From Pyxicephalus adspersus (lineage: Eukaryota; Chordata; Amphibia; Anura; Pyxicephalidae), in contig NC_092858.1 of the NCBI RefSeq assembly GCF_032062135.1, positions 128,342,732-128,406,731 of the forward strand: a stretch of DNA of 64,000 nt, read 5' to 3'. The notes below the pieces were generated by a model. It was given only the letters and a program-made list of their open reading frames with translations, searched no databases and was not told the origin of the DNA. Shown piece after piece: positions 21,741 to 33,358 of this stretch (positions are counted from its first letter, which is position 1; each line of letters begins with the position of its first letter). The position numbers were made by a program, and so were the translations under genes.

Positions 21741-22847
21741 TGTAGCCCTGTTATGGGGGGGGGGTAATGTAAATGACTCCCACAAAACCGGCTATGGCGC
21801 TAACCTGTAGATAACAGAGGGGATCCTGCACCTTCGCTATGTGGAAGAGTGAGGATAATAATAAAGTTGGCAATGCCACCAACCAGGACAGGGCCTCTGT
21901 TAGCAGAGGGGCTCCCTTCCTGGGACATTACCCAGAAGTAATAACAGTAATAATAAACAGCACCTGAGGAACCACTACACCCAGCATACAACATTAACCA
22001 TTGCAGCTAAATGAACACACAGGTTGGAGTATTTGTAAGCTTTATGTCTCAAAACAGTAATAACAATATATACAATCAATAACCATCAATGAATACACAT
22101 ATCAAGCACATAGCAGAGTCCTGAGGAGAATTACACAGATATACCCGGTTATATATACAGTCTATACCCACAAATACCTCCAGTATTGATCAGTGTCAGG
22201 ATGAGTTGCAGAGGCCTCTGGAGTTGATTGTAGCAAAGATGTCCTGATGAAATGATCATGAAAACAGCAGCAAGGGTAACCTCCAACCGGCAATTGGGTT
22301 GTGTATGGTGTGATCCTGGATTGCAGTGATGCAGGCAAAGTCTCTGGAGTTCAGGAACAATCAATGTGCGCTACCACTTAGACCGTATCAATCACACTAA
22401 TCTGCCAATGAAACCGGAACTCTGCTACCTATGGGCCATCGGATGCCTAACCTATGCTAGGTGTAACTAGACAGAGGGTGCAGATCAGCAAAGATAAGTG
22501 AAAAGGGCATGTCACATATATATTTGTGTATCTAGCTGATACACTGACAGTGGGAATATCCCAAATTGATCTCTGATAAGATATCACATATACCCCAATA
22601 ATACAGAGGGAATTAATATATTAGTGGACTACATACAGACAAGGAAGTCCGTGTGTTCTGGAAGGCATCCAAGCACCTATCCTGGCTGAGCACATGTTCT
22701 CATCTCTGTCCCTGTACCTCCTGCATTTCTCTAACTCCTGATGGGGTTTCCCAGGCCACTATCAGGGGCAGGAAAACTTCAACAACTTTATTTGCTATTT
22801 ACAAAGTTACACCTCAGCAAGCAGATAGAAAAAGGCAGACCCCTACA
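21741..22847. mobile_element. possible solo LTR or other retroelement remnant (weak)
   Basis: The block begins TGTAGCCCTGTTATGG and could end CAGACCCCTACA, giving TGTAG...CTACA ends typical of LTRs. Its composition differs from the neighbours: moderate GC and AATAAACAGCACC-like polyadenylation-type sites. The flanking bases (ATATA and CATAT) do not form a convincing target duplication, so the boundaries may be wrong. No gag or pol translation is present. Confidence 0.25.
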
Positions 22848-25800
22848 CATATTTAAAATCAAGATACAAACACGCTCTATCCCAGTCTGTATAAATAAAT
22901 ATGTGTGCAACAAAGTAAACTACTCTGAACTCAAGGCAGATTTAGAAGGCACATATTTGTACAACTCTGTAATCCCTATTAGTAAATCATCAAGTGTATT
23001 TTTTTAATGCAATCAGTGTACATGAAATTGACCTGTCAATAACTTCTTGCAGTCCAATGTACAGTGTGTACTGAATAGTTCAAAGTGAAGTTATTATTTT
23101 GTATTCTTGTGTCCAAAATTTGGTACTGTATGTTGAAATTTTGAATTTCAAAAAAACTTAAAGTGTGAAAAAAGTGAAACATGGAAAAACAGCATTAGGT
23201 ATGCTGTAGTACAATGAGGATGCTGAGAGAAGGAGAGAATAGAATGAAATATAAATGAGCTTATCGGGATGTTGCTTCTCCTCTCACTTCCAAGTCAATG
23301 AGAAGGGTTAGGGACCAGTGGGTGAAACCTAAGTGAAGAACAGGTTCCATCCCCTGCTGGACAGACCTGTGTGGAGCTGTTTAACTCTCGGAACTGGATT
23401 GGCAGAAATACAAATCATTTGGCAGGTAAAACAGCTCCAGTGTATATATTAGATCTTCGTAGGTGCCTGTTTGTTTAGAGTTCAGCTTTAAAATTACAGA
23501 GTGGTAAAAATCTTAGTTCTCTGTATTATTATTTTTGAAACAGTAGAATCTAAGGAGGATTTTAATATTTGTTGATGTAGTAGAAAAATGCATACTTTGA
23601 AAACACACACTAAGCATAGCCTCCATTTATGCAATGTACAGTATCCTCCAGTCTCCACTTATGTGAAAATACATTGCTGCGAGGGCTGATCCTATTAACA
23701 CAGTATGTCAGGAGAAGGAAACCACACTGAGTACTGCAAAACATCAGAGAACTGCAGGAAGCAGGGGATTCTTTTCACTAGTGCACAGAGCCAAAGACCC
23801 TGCACCACATGATCACGGGTCACTGGAACATAGCAAGAAAGCGGTGGACTCCTGCCATGGCTTTCCTTCAAAGAGTTCAAAGAGACCGCTCAAAACCAAT
23901 TGATTTCCTCTAAAGGACAAAACAATTTCACAATTCCCCTTTTAAGGGGAGATGATTATATGGATGCTACTTGCCAAAGAGGCTTAACAAAATTGCAATA
24001 GTAGACAAAAAAAGAAATGTGTCATTGTTACAAAAAAAACAAACAAAACAAAACTGCAAGATTATCCACAGATAGCTTTCACAATGACTGAGCATGAGTT
24101 TAGGGGAGGCTAGATAAGGAGGTTTAGAGGCATTGTACTGAAGTAAGATGAAAACAGATCTTCTTCACCTTAAAAAGGTGACACATCTAAATTGGAGAAG
24201 AAAAGTTTATAGCGGGAAAACTACATGAATATAAGAATCTTTCATCTCGGTTCAATGAGGACAAGGAACAAACTGGCAAGAGTCATGTATATGAGCAGGG
24301 CAACAAGCTAATATTTTTCATACTGTAGGCCTTCCAAAGTATTCAATACAACCACTAATTTTTTTTCTGAAAAGTTACATACAAAGTGACAGTTCATTTA
24401 CCATTCGCCAAAGCAATCATTTTACCTAACAAAAATAAATAAATTTAGCACAGATAATTAAAAAATGATTACCTACTTTGGGTTAAGATTAGTCCCTGTT
24501 GAGAAGACATGCAAAGACATTTTGGCATAGCAAATACCGGTCATTTATATTATCTCACAAGCATCTCTCCCAACTACCTAAACCAGGCTTGTCTAAAATG
24601 TTTTATTCGAGCACCAAACTGCATGTTTTTCAATACCTGGGGGGGGGGGTCAACACTTGAAACATATAATAACAAATGTATTTCAGAAAATATAACCTGA
24701 CAGATCATGTAAGGATTTGCTATCACATATTACGGTCATTGTGTGCCACAATACACCCAACATTATTAAACATCACAGTATCAGGTTATGGGGGAATACG
24801 TCTTGCCTACCAGCCGTGTGTGCAGCACCCTTATGTCAGTCATGGCTAGTGCCCAACAGGCACAATATGTACAAACATTCACCAGTGAATGGAAAGTGAT
24901 ATGGCATGAGCTTAGCCTCACTATGGCCTGGCATATCTCTTTTGAAACTAACTTGTTTACCTTTTTGAAGGCAAGGTGTGTGTGATTGCAACACAAGCAC
25001 ACTCAAAGTTGTGATGATTTGTTTGGTATTGGTGTGCCACATATTTCTCCAGTCCAACTTTCTAAGGTGCCATGAGGAGACCTGAGAACTGCAATAAGCT
25101 AGCTCAGGCTGCATGGGTGGCTGTGGGAGCAAATCAAAATGTGGCAAGACTGCCAGGCACACATAGATCACTGCAAGCCACACCAACTTGCCACTACAGA
25201 GCCAATAAATTAGAAATGGCAACCCGAATATTGGACTAAACAAATGGGTTTCTGGGCCATATGCTGGACAAACCTAATCTAAACCAGCAGACTTGCCTTT
25301 AGGACTGTGATTAGACAAATCATGTTGCCCAAATCATGTTTGTATATTGACTCTTTTGTATGAGCCCTGCCCTTTGCAAAAATGGATGCAATAGTAAAGG
25401 CTATCAGTAGAATGTGGTTTTGAAGAATTCTGTCTTTTTACATTCACAGCTACTTTTAACTGTACAGACCAACAAACAAGAGAAGCCTTTATTTTTCTTG
25501 AAGTACAGAGAGTCTTCTGACTTACAATTCCTTGAACATACTTCCCCCTATATTTCTACCCCTATATTAAGAATCCAATGTTTAAAGTGACCAGATGAGT
25601 AAAACCAAATGAAATGTTTATATAAAGGTTGGTGATGCCTTCTAACGCTGATACCTTAGGCATAAAACCATGAGGGGCAAATTTAATCTTGCCTGCACTG
25701 AACATTCCATTTGACTATACACTCATATCGGAAGATAAAATTTGTTGCAGATGTTTCTCCTCTTAACCTTCCATGTAGAGGACAGAAAACCAAAGGTTCA

Positions 25801-26880
25801 CAATGACAAGTTATTAAAGCATTGATATAAGTTGTATAAAGGTCTTACTTTGCCCCCTTTTTAAAAAAGAAAATCCTTTTTAAGCAGATTTTTTTTTGGG
25901 GGGGAGCCTGGTATTTTGGTGCCAAAGTGCTGCAAATAACAGTTTAAGGTGGTAAAGATTTTGTCATTTTTAACCCTTTTCCATCAATATATGACACTCT
26001 TCTATGAACATATAGAGTGCATATGTATGCACTGCCTATGAAGTCAAATCCACACCCCTTTATCCTTATCCTTTTCCTGGCTTATCCAATAGTATCTCAT
26101 GAGTTCCATTGGAAAATGCATACAGAATATAGTCTTAGTAATCTGCTACAACAAGGCACAGTGATCTGTTACATGTTTGTATTTACTCATTAGGAATACT
26201 GTATGTACATTTATGGTTTGGTGACAGCATTCTACGTATACTGTCTAACAGCAGATATATTCTGTTTTCCTATGATGACAATAAAATAATGCTGGTATTT
26301 CAACTTGTTTGTGATGTCCTTAGGCACTGGTTTGAAGGTCCTGCTGGTTTATATCAGAAGAATTTCTAAGTTGGTCTTTTTTTGCCATGCTTTTCATCTT
26401 TAGAAAAGGGCTCAGATCAAATGGTCAGATACAGAAAACATCTTCTAGCAGGTTTTTGCTCATTATGGCAGGTGGAGCTGTACTCACCAACTACTGTCAC
26501 ACTTTTCTATTTTGTGTATGGCCGTGGGCTAGTCAGTTCTTGTGTAGGAATACAGTGTTTATTGTGTACATCATCTATAGCTTCCTGTAATTCATACTCT
26601 GCATTGGTGTGTACTGTACATGTAATGCAATGAAGTATGATGGGTTTTATCAAATAACACAGAAAATAATATGTGTGGGGTATATATATATTTTTAAACC
26701 TAAAAACCCACTATAAAATTCTATCTTCCATCCACCTTTCCATATAACCAATATAACCTCTAATTCTGAATCCTTTCTTTACTGTGAAAAATTTAACCAT
26801 TAAAGTTTCATTGACAATTAATTGTCAGTGTACAGACATCCAAAGGGTTAGATTTTTTTTTATTAGTGGACAGTTAGAAG
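22848..26880. other. single-copy sequence, no gene seen
   Basis: This includes an unrecognised region at 24,590-25,240 with a G10 run at 24,641 and opposed frames up to 135 codons. It also includes a T10/G7 run near 25,892. No domain, splice structure or RNA gene can be supported. Confidence 0.35.
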
Positions 26881-26889
26881 GGGATGGTC

Positions 26890-26892
<3 letters not shown>

Positions 26893-26927
<35 letters not shown>
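26893..26927. repeat. (TA)n microsatellite
   Basis: An uninterrupted TA run of about 17 units. Confidence 0.97.
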
Positions 26928-26929
<2 letters not shown>

Positions 26930-28137
26930 TCCTTGACCATTACAATTCTACCATCTTGATGAATGGCTAAGCATCTGTTTTGGTATAGAAAAGACATAAG
27001 TTTAAATGTATTCAAAAGATATGGATAATAATGTTGCTGTTCAAATTTGGGGCAAATTTACCTAGAGTATTGATCACGTGATTCGGTGCTATAATATAAA
27101 AAACGAAAAATGGCAATACTCACTCTGTTGAGATACCTAGAAATGTGATATTTTAGGGGCCTGATTTCTAGTTTTGCGGTGACTGGGGACTGGAGAGTTT
27201 AGTGTTACTGTACTTACAGAATACTTGGAACTGTAGTGAGGGTCTGTTTCAAGCTGGGACTGTAGTGTCAGTGTGTACAACTATGTTGTAAAGCATCATC
27301 ATATTTGCTTATCTTGTCACTGGGGCTTATTGTACTAGATTATTTGGAAGCTCAGCATTCGTTACAGCAAGCACTAAGCATCACTGGCGATGGTGATAAG
27401 CACATTGAAATGAAAGAAGTAACCCACTTCTTTAGCTTTATTGTTTGCTGTTTTACTATTGTGCCACTTGCTGTAACAACTGCCTTGTGTCAACAATGTA
27501 AAAAAAAATATAGGTGTACACAGAAATTGTTTTCTCAAACACAGGCCATTAAAATCCCATTGATATTCACTGAGAAGTGCACGTGGCAGTTTAAAGCCTT
27601 TGTCATGTTGCATTCTGTTTCTTTTGCAGTAGCACGTCCTATTGAGGTTTCATTTGGTAGCCAATGTACTTCCAAGCTCCCGATAGATGTCTTGTTGAGG
27701 TACATTAAAGGTTACTAATTAACCTCAAGGAATATTCTCTTCCTTTTGCAGATGTCTGGCATTTTAACATGTGAAGATGTTAGGGCACTGATTAGATTTC
27801 AGGAGAAAATGTTAATGTGCAAACTATATTGCCAAAAATTAAAGTGTGGGGTCTCCTTGATTCAGACACTAATGCATGTCCAAATTTAGCCAATTTGACC
27901 AATTTTGCAAATGTTTGACCTGTTAGTAACCTAAAATGGAATAGATTTTTACAGTTTATAGGAAAGGGAAATTATTTAATTGAACCAGAGTGCCTTTTAC
28001 AGAGACCAAGTAAAAATTTATGTAGCAGGTCAAAGACAGTAAATACACAGTTCGTACCAGGAAAACCTCAAACATCATGAAACAGGCGAATGTTATGTGG
28101 AGGATTGATCAAAAATTGTATTGTGGCATATATTGAT
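26928..28137. other. single-copy sequence, no supported gene
   Basis: The 137-codon frame at 27,305-27,718 is the longest here. It has no recognised motif, sits in an AT-rich context and overlaps an opposed frame. I do not call it a gene. Confidence 0.4.
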
Positions 28138-28440
28138 TAGAGATGAGCGAGAATTGAGAGTTCGCCTGCAGTCACAGCTGATTGGAGGCACTCGCATGCC
28201 TCCTCCAATCAGCTGTGACCACAAAGTTCCCACGGTCACTGGGCTGTTCTTATCAGCCCAGTGACCGTGGGAACTGAACTGCAGATCAACTCTCAGTGGA
28301 GAAACTCCATTAAGCCTTCATCTGCACTTTCACTGTGATCCCCGGGCACTAGAAGTTAATTAACCTCTAGTGCCCAGGGATCGCAGAGGATTCTCAGGGC
28401 TGCAATCATTCTGCTTTTCAACTCCTCTTCAGAAGCAATC
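28138..28440. mobile_element. multi-hairpin foldback element (clover-leaf arrangement)
   Basis: A 16-bp outer stem pairs 28,156-28,171 (GAGAGTTCGCCTGCAG) with 28,279-28,294 (CTGCAGATCAACTCTC) at 14 of 16 positions. Inside it are two perfect hairpins. A has a 17-bp stem: TCACAGCTGATTGGAGG at 28,172-28,188 with 28,202-28,218. B has a 21-bp stem: 28,225-28,245 with 28,255-28,275, built on TCCCACGGTCACTGGGC. Just outside is C, a 23-bp stem with two mismatches (28,337-28,359 and 28,360-28,382) built on GGCACTAGAAGTTAA. The left edge ATTAGAGATGAGCGAG resembles the start of short MITEs in frogs. No coding capacity, and no clear target duplication. Confidence 0.8.
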
Positions 28441-28600
28441 CCAAAAACCTCACTTTGAATGTATACCTGACCTAGCTGTGTAGGCCTTAAAGACATTAAG
28501 ACAGTAAAAATTGTTGCCGAAAAGGAGCCACACACACTTTTGATAACTTAGGCTGTTTGTCCCCACATGAATTACCTGCAGACCCCTGTAACACTAGATG

Positions 28601-28975
28601 GTTACATAGTTAGGTTGAAAAAAGACATAAGTCCGTCAAGTTCAACCACTAGGGAAAAAAACATTTCCCAGAATAAACCCTATAGACATAGTTGATCCAG
28701 AGGAAGACAAAATATGCCTGGTTCAATTTTCTCCAACGGGGGAAAAACATTTCTTCCTGATCCCGTGAGGCAATCAGATGTTCCTTGGATCAACAGTCTC
28801 TGTTATCTTTACATTAAAACTTTAATATCCAGTTAAATGTTGAATGCTTCTAGAAAAGCATCTTTCTTAAAGTAATTTATACAACACGCTAAAACTACTT
28901 CCTGATGGAACCTATTCTACATTTTCACAGACCTTACATTGAAGGCTCTTGCTCCCCAAGAATGGTCCTTGCTAC
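28601..28975 (+). repeat. frog dispersed repeat beginning GTTACATAGTTAGGTTGAAA, copy 1
   Basis: The block starts GTTACATAGTTAGGTTGAAA and continues AGACATAAGTCCGTCAAG, TTCAACCACTAGGGAAA and TAGTTGATCCAGAGGAAG. Its second half is TCACAGACCTTACATTGAAG. I recognise this as a very common amphibian interspersed repeat, but do not recall a formal family name. The copy at 39,837 shares the left end exactly, so that is likely the true terminus. Confidence 0.75.
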
Positions 28976-30080
28976 CGTTGGGGACAGGCAGGTGTGGACT
29001 TTCTAAAAGGGTAGGGGGCTATACGCTTTTTGGCCTCTTCCTTTTTTTTTGTAAACAAATTCCAGAGGACCCTTAATGCATAGGAGAGGGAACACACATG
29101 TTCCTTGCCCCATTTGCTGTCCAGGAAGGTCATAAGCCCAAATATGTGCAATCATGGCACATCAATACACTGAAAGTTTAGCCTGGTGACTTAATTTAGG
29201 CACACATATCTTCCTTTTTTTCAAAATTAAAATATGTTTTACATTTAGGATAATTTACATATCCACTCTTATGTTGTTATCATCTTACAACGTAACCTTG
29301 CAAGGACTGCTTGATGTTTATTTATGTTATTTTTTTTCTTGTCAGTGCAGAAGTATCAGGTTGAGTGACAGGCTGTAATACTATCCAGTTTCCTGCCTAA
29401 AAATAGTCCTAAACTGAAAAAACTGTCATATAACAAATGTGCTGGCAATAGGTATTTGCAGAATACTAAATGCGTTGGTAACAGACAGTTTTACCCTTTT
29501 TTACAGTTTTGTACGCAGCTGAGAGAGCGTCAGATATCAGCCCTAAGCTCGCACAGGAGAAGGGTTAGCCTCTGCAGGTAAAGAGGCAGCATGAAAATGA
29601 AAAGTAAAGATTTAATTTCAAATAAATGCTCACTCCTGGCTGTTTTTTTTTTTGTTTTTATTTACTTTTTACTGCAGTAATGAAAAAAACTACAAACTTT
29701 CCATGTTGTTGATAATTCTGATACTGTCATCTTGTGAAGCAGTAAAAATACGCTATGGGAATAGGATACATCAACAAAGTGCCCTTGACACTGCATCACA
29801 AAAAAATAAATATTGTCTGCTACTTGGTCTAATCTATGTGCCCTATACTAAATCATGTGTGTTAAATCCAAATCTGAAATCTGATTCTGCCTAGGACAAC
29901 AGGATCTTAAGTTAATTACGTGTTTATATGCAATTAGCTACCTTCTCTCGTTCCGTAGTTACTATGTAACCTCTATACATAACTAACTTTTGCCTCATAG
30001 TTCCATTACAAAACGTAATGCAACAACATATACAATTACACATAATTCACCTGAGTCCTTGTTCAACACATATGTACACT
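28976..30080. other. single-copy AT-rich sequence, no gene seen
   Basis: No supported gene. A perfect 6-bp stem CATTAC-AAAAC-GTAATG lies at 30,003-30,019, just past the 3' end of the minus-strand pseudogene. It is too short to interpret. Confidence 0.4.
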
Positions 30081-31711
30081 TCAGAAGTGTTTTTTAAGGC
30101 ACTTGCTTTTGCGTTTGTGGCTCTCCGCTGTCTCCCATTGCAGAAACCAGCAGTAGTCGCCCATCAGGTTGGGGTTGCACCGGCCTTGATATCTTGTTTC
30201 CATAACAGAAATGTCTTGATGGAACTTCTCCCCTTGTTCATCACTCACATCACCCAGATTTTGTGGGAAGAAGCAAATGAGAATGTAAGACATTCGGCAG
30301 CCAAGTTGATGGTATGCTGCTAGCATGTTGTTTACCAGTTCAGCATAGTTTTCAGCTCCCTGGTTGCCCAGAAAGGTTTGTGCAACTAGCACAAATGAAT
30401 CCCAAGCAGCAAGTTCAAGTGGGTTGAGTTTGTCTATGAATGTGGCATCACGCATCAAATTGCAGATTTGGGGACAAACAAAAATGCCTGCTTTCAGTTT
30501 AGCATCTGTTATAATTTTTCCAAACTTGTCCTTCAGATACTGAAAACCCATACCATCATGATCCATTGCAACGACAAAGTTTTTCATTAATCCAAGTTTA
30601 ATATGAAGTGGCGGAAGATAAATTTTCTGTGGATCAATGAGTGATTTATGCTTCACTTTGTACTGGCCAAAAGTGTGTTCAGGTCTGGGTGGCCATTCAT
30701 TCACTTTGTAATGGTTGCTGTCATCACAATTGTTCCGCAGCCACAGAAAGCACATATATTTTGTATATCCCAATTGCAGGCCAAGAAGGAGTGCCACCAC
30801 CTTTAGGTCACTACAAACGTTCAACTTGTGTTCTGAATAGTTAATCAATTTGAAAATGACCTCTATGGATTTGTATGTCTTCTTCATTTCCTCGGCATGA
30901 GCAAGAGGAACAGAAGGTTTTTCTTTATGCAGCAATACAGCTTTCAAACTTGCTTTCTTTGAGTCTTTGAACAATCTCCACTGCTCTGGTATGTTTTCAC
31001 AACCTAACTCCATGATCAGACCACTCTCGTCGGTACAGAAGCAAATGTTGTTTTCCAGCCTATAATAACCTGGGAACTTTGTGTGGCGATCATGAAAGTT
31101 GTCATTCCTTTTTGTAGTAAATTCCAATCCTTTAATCTGGAAGCTAACAGTTCAGACTTCTCTTTTGACAAAAACTGGTCCCTTACTAAATCAAGTAAAT
31201 CTGATTGGCTTATAAAATGTAGCTTATCCTCTTCAAATTGGGGTTCATAACATTCATTAACATTGACTTCATCCTCCTGTTCCTCATCCAACACGTCACT
31301 GTCAGTAACAACAAATGTAGGAGGGACTGGCAATGGATTCTCTGCATCATGTGGCACTGGCTTCAGAGCGATTCACAATCAGGATAGACAAATTTTGACC
31401 TAGTCTTCTTCCAAAACCCAGCAATTTTACTCATACAGAAGTAGCAGTCCGAGTTATGGTAATTTGGCTTACGCCAAACCATAGGTAGAGCAAAAAGCAT
31501 TTTATTCCTTTTCTCATTCAATCATTGTGTTAGGCCAACGTAACACACCTGTCAGCAGATATGAGGTGCCCAGCTGACCTCCAATTTCACATTCAAAGTA
31601 ATACTTGTAAGCAAATCTCACCCTCTTGGTTAGTTTCTTGCAATGATCACATATATTTGCCACAATGTAGCAAAAATTGTCCAGTTTATAAACACATCTG
31701 TGCCTACTCAT
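30081..31711 (-). pseudogene. decayed copy of an unnamed multicopy animal protein family
   Basis: Read on the minus strand, a continuous series of conserved segments can be followed through several frame changes. The N-terminal part is MSRHRCVYKLDNFCYIVANI with a nearby CDHC. Next come WAPHIC (another frame), then LPMVWRKPNYHNSDCYFCM, then KPVPHDAENPLPVPP. An acidic linker leads to SQSDLLDLVRDQFLSKEKSE and RLKDWNLL. The last part is a 348-codon open stretch (31,127-30,081) with EQWRLF, LKAVLLH, DLKVVALLLGLQLGYTK, LPPLHIKLGLMKNF, LNPLELAAWDSF, FLGNQGAENY, SDEQGEKFHQDIS and RYQGRCNPNLMGDYCW, ending in TGA. The paired cysteines (CYFC, CDHC) suggest zinc binding in the N-terminal half. I know this arrangement from many predicted, multicopy, intronless-looking proteins in fish, cnidarian and arthropod genomes. 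I know no accepted function, and a link to a mobile element is plausible. Breaks: frame changes near 31,560, 31,365 and 31,110 (beside a T5 run), in-frame stops around 31,545-31,510, and an apparent loss of about six residues before FFPQNLGD at about 30,285. There are no introns, poly(A) tail or terminal repeats that I can see. Confidence 0.8.
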
Positions 31712-33048
31712 ATTTAGCTCAAAACAAACTCACTATGGCCTAGCTGTACTATTTAATAAGATGGTTTTGCACTACAGACAAGCCCTTGGTCCATCTTGCT
31801 ATATATACCTATTTCTGACGTCTGCTCACTAGCTTGCCCAGCCATGCCCAACTACCGACCATTTGAACAGCTATAGTATGCCTATAACTTAAAATCTGTA
31901 TGATAGGCAAATTCTTTTTTGAAAGAGATTTGAAATCATATTCAATATATCATATCAATATCATGTTAATCACATGTGTTATTCCCAGTAGCAAAATGGT
32001 TGTTGTGCAGTGAAATTATTTGCAAATGTTGGCAATTATATAAAATCAAAAATCTGGATATACTGTATTATTGTCAATGTAGGTTGTTCAGGTTTCTGTG
32101 ATGATGTTTCCCCTTTCTACACTATATTCCATGGTCAGTCTTTCCTCTATGCCAATGATAAGTCCTTCTTAGTGTTAAAATATTCTTTTCAAAGAAATAG
32201 ATGAGAACCAATGAACCAAAAATATACCCCTATATATGAGCAGTATCTAAATAGAAGATACTCAAACCAATATCACAGCATGTCATTTATCATTTTTCAT
32301 TTTACATGAAGATCCATTCACACATCTGCATTATATTGTTCCATATCTGAATTTCAGAGTGTGATCTAATTTCAAAAGCTTCAGAGACTGCATTCCCTCA
32401 GGTATAAGCTATGGTGCACTCAATTTTCTGCCTTTTGTCTGAGTACGACAGCCTATACTTCTCCCTTTAACTGCAAGCTATGCTCTGCTTGGAGTTACAC
32501 TGAGCAATAATAAATAGTAGAGAAAGTCTTTTATACTCATATTCACTTTGCTAATGCTGTGTATGACAAGAAATGTCACTTTAATGCAAGGAGATGCTTA
32601 GATAAAATCTTCACTTCATGGGAGTCCTAAATATATGGATTGTTTATTAGGTAGAATAGAATATCATTAACAGAGTTTTCTATGTTTGTTTCTTTTTACA
32701 TGCAGAGACTACATGAAACCCTCTTGTTAACCTGCCATTCCACATACAGTATTACAGTCGGATGCACATTAAATATCTAGCCTTTGGCAAAATCATGATA
32801 GTTCCCTACCATTCTCCTAATTCTTGCTTCCTTAAATTCCAAAAGTCAACCAGGAATGTTTCATAGTAATAGTATTGTCGTCTTGTGGTGCCTGAAAGTT
32901 TGTCACTAGCTTATTGTGCATCTGGAGAGCCCCTGAATCACACTATGTATAGGGCCTTGATGTCTGGTCCTTCTCAGTGCTGATGCCTACAACTAAAAGG
33001 TCCAGTGTAAAATACTTTATTGCCAAAAAAGCCTCCCATTTTAGACTC
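31712..33048. other. single-copy sequence, no gene seen
   Basis: The flank upstream of the pseudogene was examined for promoter, terminal repeat or target duplication. None is convincing. Confidence 0.4.
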
Positions 33049-33358
33049 AGCCAGGCTTCTCAGCTAGGATGCAATGGAACTTCTGTGTTTCTTCAGTGGT
33101 TTTTGGGGGTTCTTTAATCTTAGGCTGATTAACCTCTCATCCAATGGTGAATGCGAAGTTCCAGGTTCAGTGCCATTTGGCAGAGTCAAAAGGATGACGA
33201 GAAGGGTGGCATTTTGCCACTCTAGTGGGCATTGCAACACTGTAAAAAGCAAACTTTCCTGATTATCTTCCTAATGGGATCTCATTAAATAATTTTGTCG
33301 GGGGTTCCCTGAAACCTGAAATGTATTTCAAGGGTTCTTCTGGGGTTGAGAAAGGCAG
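33049..33358 (-). mobile_element. hAT-derived non-autonomous element, reverse-orientation copy
   Basis: Reading the complement gives an eroded CAGTGTTTCTCAACC-type end: GGTTGAGAAAGGC at the right, and GGCTTCTCAGCTAGGATGC at the left corresponds to the other end. GAACCCTTGAAATACATTTC matches GGAACCCTTGAAATAAATTT in the 15.3-kb copy. The body is more diverged than the 15-kb and 53-kb copies. Opposed 62-codon frames inside it are chance. Confidence 0.55.

Noticed and set aside
24836..25243. 135-codon minus-strand frame
   Set aside because: No recognisable motif; overlaps several other frames on both strands.
27305..27718. 137-codon plus-strand frame with a hydrophobic middle
   Set aside because: No recognised family, no splice or promoter context, and an overlapping opposed frame; chance is the simplest reading.
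29990..31900. Terminal inverted repeats or target duplication around the 30.1-31.7 kb pseudogene
   Set aside because: Only weak matches (for example GCAACAAC against GTTGTTGTGC) were seen; not enough to define an element.
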